5,169 bases of DNA from Pauljensenia sp. (lineage in GTDB: Bacteria > Actinomycetota > Actinomycetes > Actinomycetales > Actinomycetaceae): contig JASBZF010000097.1 in the NCBI GenBank assembly GCA_029983625.1, positions 1 through 5,169 on the forward strand, read 5' to 3'. Position numbers and translations under genes: made by a program. The notes under the pieces were generated by a model. The model was given only the letters and a program-made list of their open reading frames with translations, was not told the origin of the DNA and made no database searches. Shown here piece after piece: positions 5,168-5,169 of the stretch (positions are counted from its first letter, which is position 1; every line of letters starts with the position of its first letter).

Positions 5168-5169
5168 CC

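Noticed and set aside
1..5169. CRISPR arrays, tRNA or rRNA genes, insertion sequence ends or attachment sites.
   Set aside because: Reading both strands showed no regularly spaced repeats, no tRNA-like cloverleaf and no transposase or terminal inverted repeat; the short tandem duplications are only two copies each.

Overview
The window most likely comes from a mid-to-high-GC Gram-positive bacterium of the Actinobacteria, perhaps Actinomycetaceae-like (Arcanobacterium, Trueperella, Actinomyces and relatives). The grounds are GTG starts, GTGA stop/start overlaps, a CUT1-type sugar ABC operon with no ATPase gene following the permeases, and a Pro/Gln-rich cytosolic tail on a membrane protein. 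This is an inference from style; no rRNA or other marker gene is present.

Layout, all genes on the + strand. (1) 2-2180 is the 3' part of a carbohydrate ABC importer operon: the C-terminal third of a family-1 solute-binding protein, then a MalF-like and a MalG-like permease, each coupled to the previous gene by a GTGA overlap. (2) 2181-2331 is a G-rich intergenic stretch built from short tandem duplications (6, 9 and 17 bp). (3) 2332-3531 encodes a CPBP/CAAX-type intramembrane protease with about 105 residues of Pro/Gln-rich N-terminal extension. (4) 3532-3639 is intergenic and carries a perfect 13-bp tandem duplication just before a RidA-family gene (3640-4104). (5) 4105-4201 contains a long imperfect inverted repeat upstream of the last gene. 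(6) 4202-5068 encodes the most unusual protein: about 180 residues with 41 cysteines, metallothionein-like in texture, fused to a C-terminal DUF2249 domain. (7) 5069-5169 holds a strong stem-loop and possibly the very end of a convergent minus-strand gene.

Functionally, the first three genes form one sugar-uptake unit: the binding protein captures sugar outside the membrane, the two permeases form the channel, and an ATPase encoded elsewhere would power it. The CPBP protease appears to be a separate unit. RidA (clearance of reactive enamine/imine intermediates in the family prototype) and the Cys-rich DUF2249 protein are tandem neighbours, but the dyad between them suggests the latter may have its own control. 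The Cys-rich DUF2249 fusion and its upstream inverted repeat are the best candidates for something undescribed. A metal or redox/nitrogen-oxide role is plausible but is not shown by the sequence.
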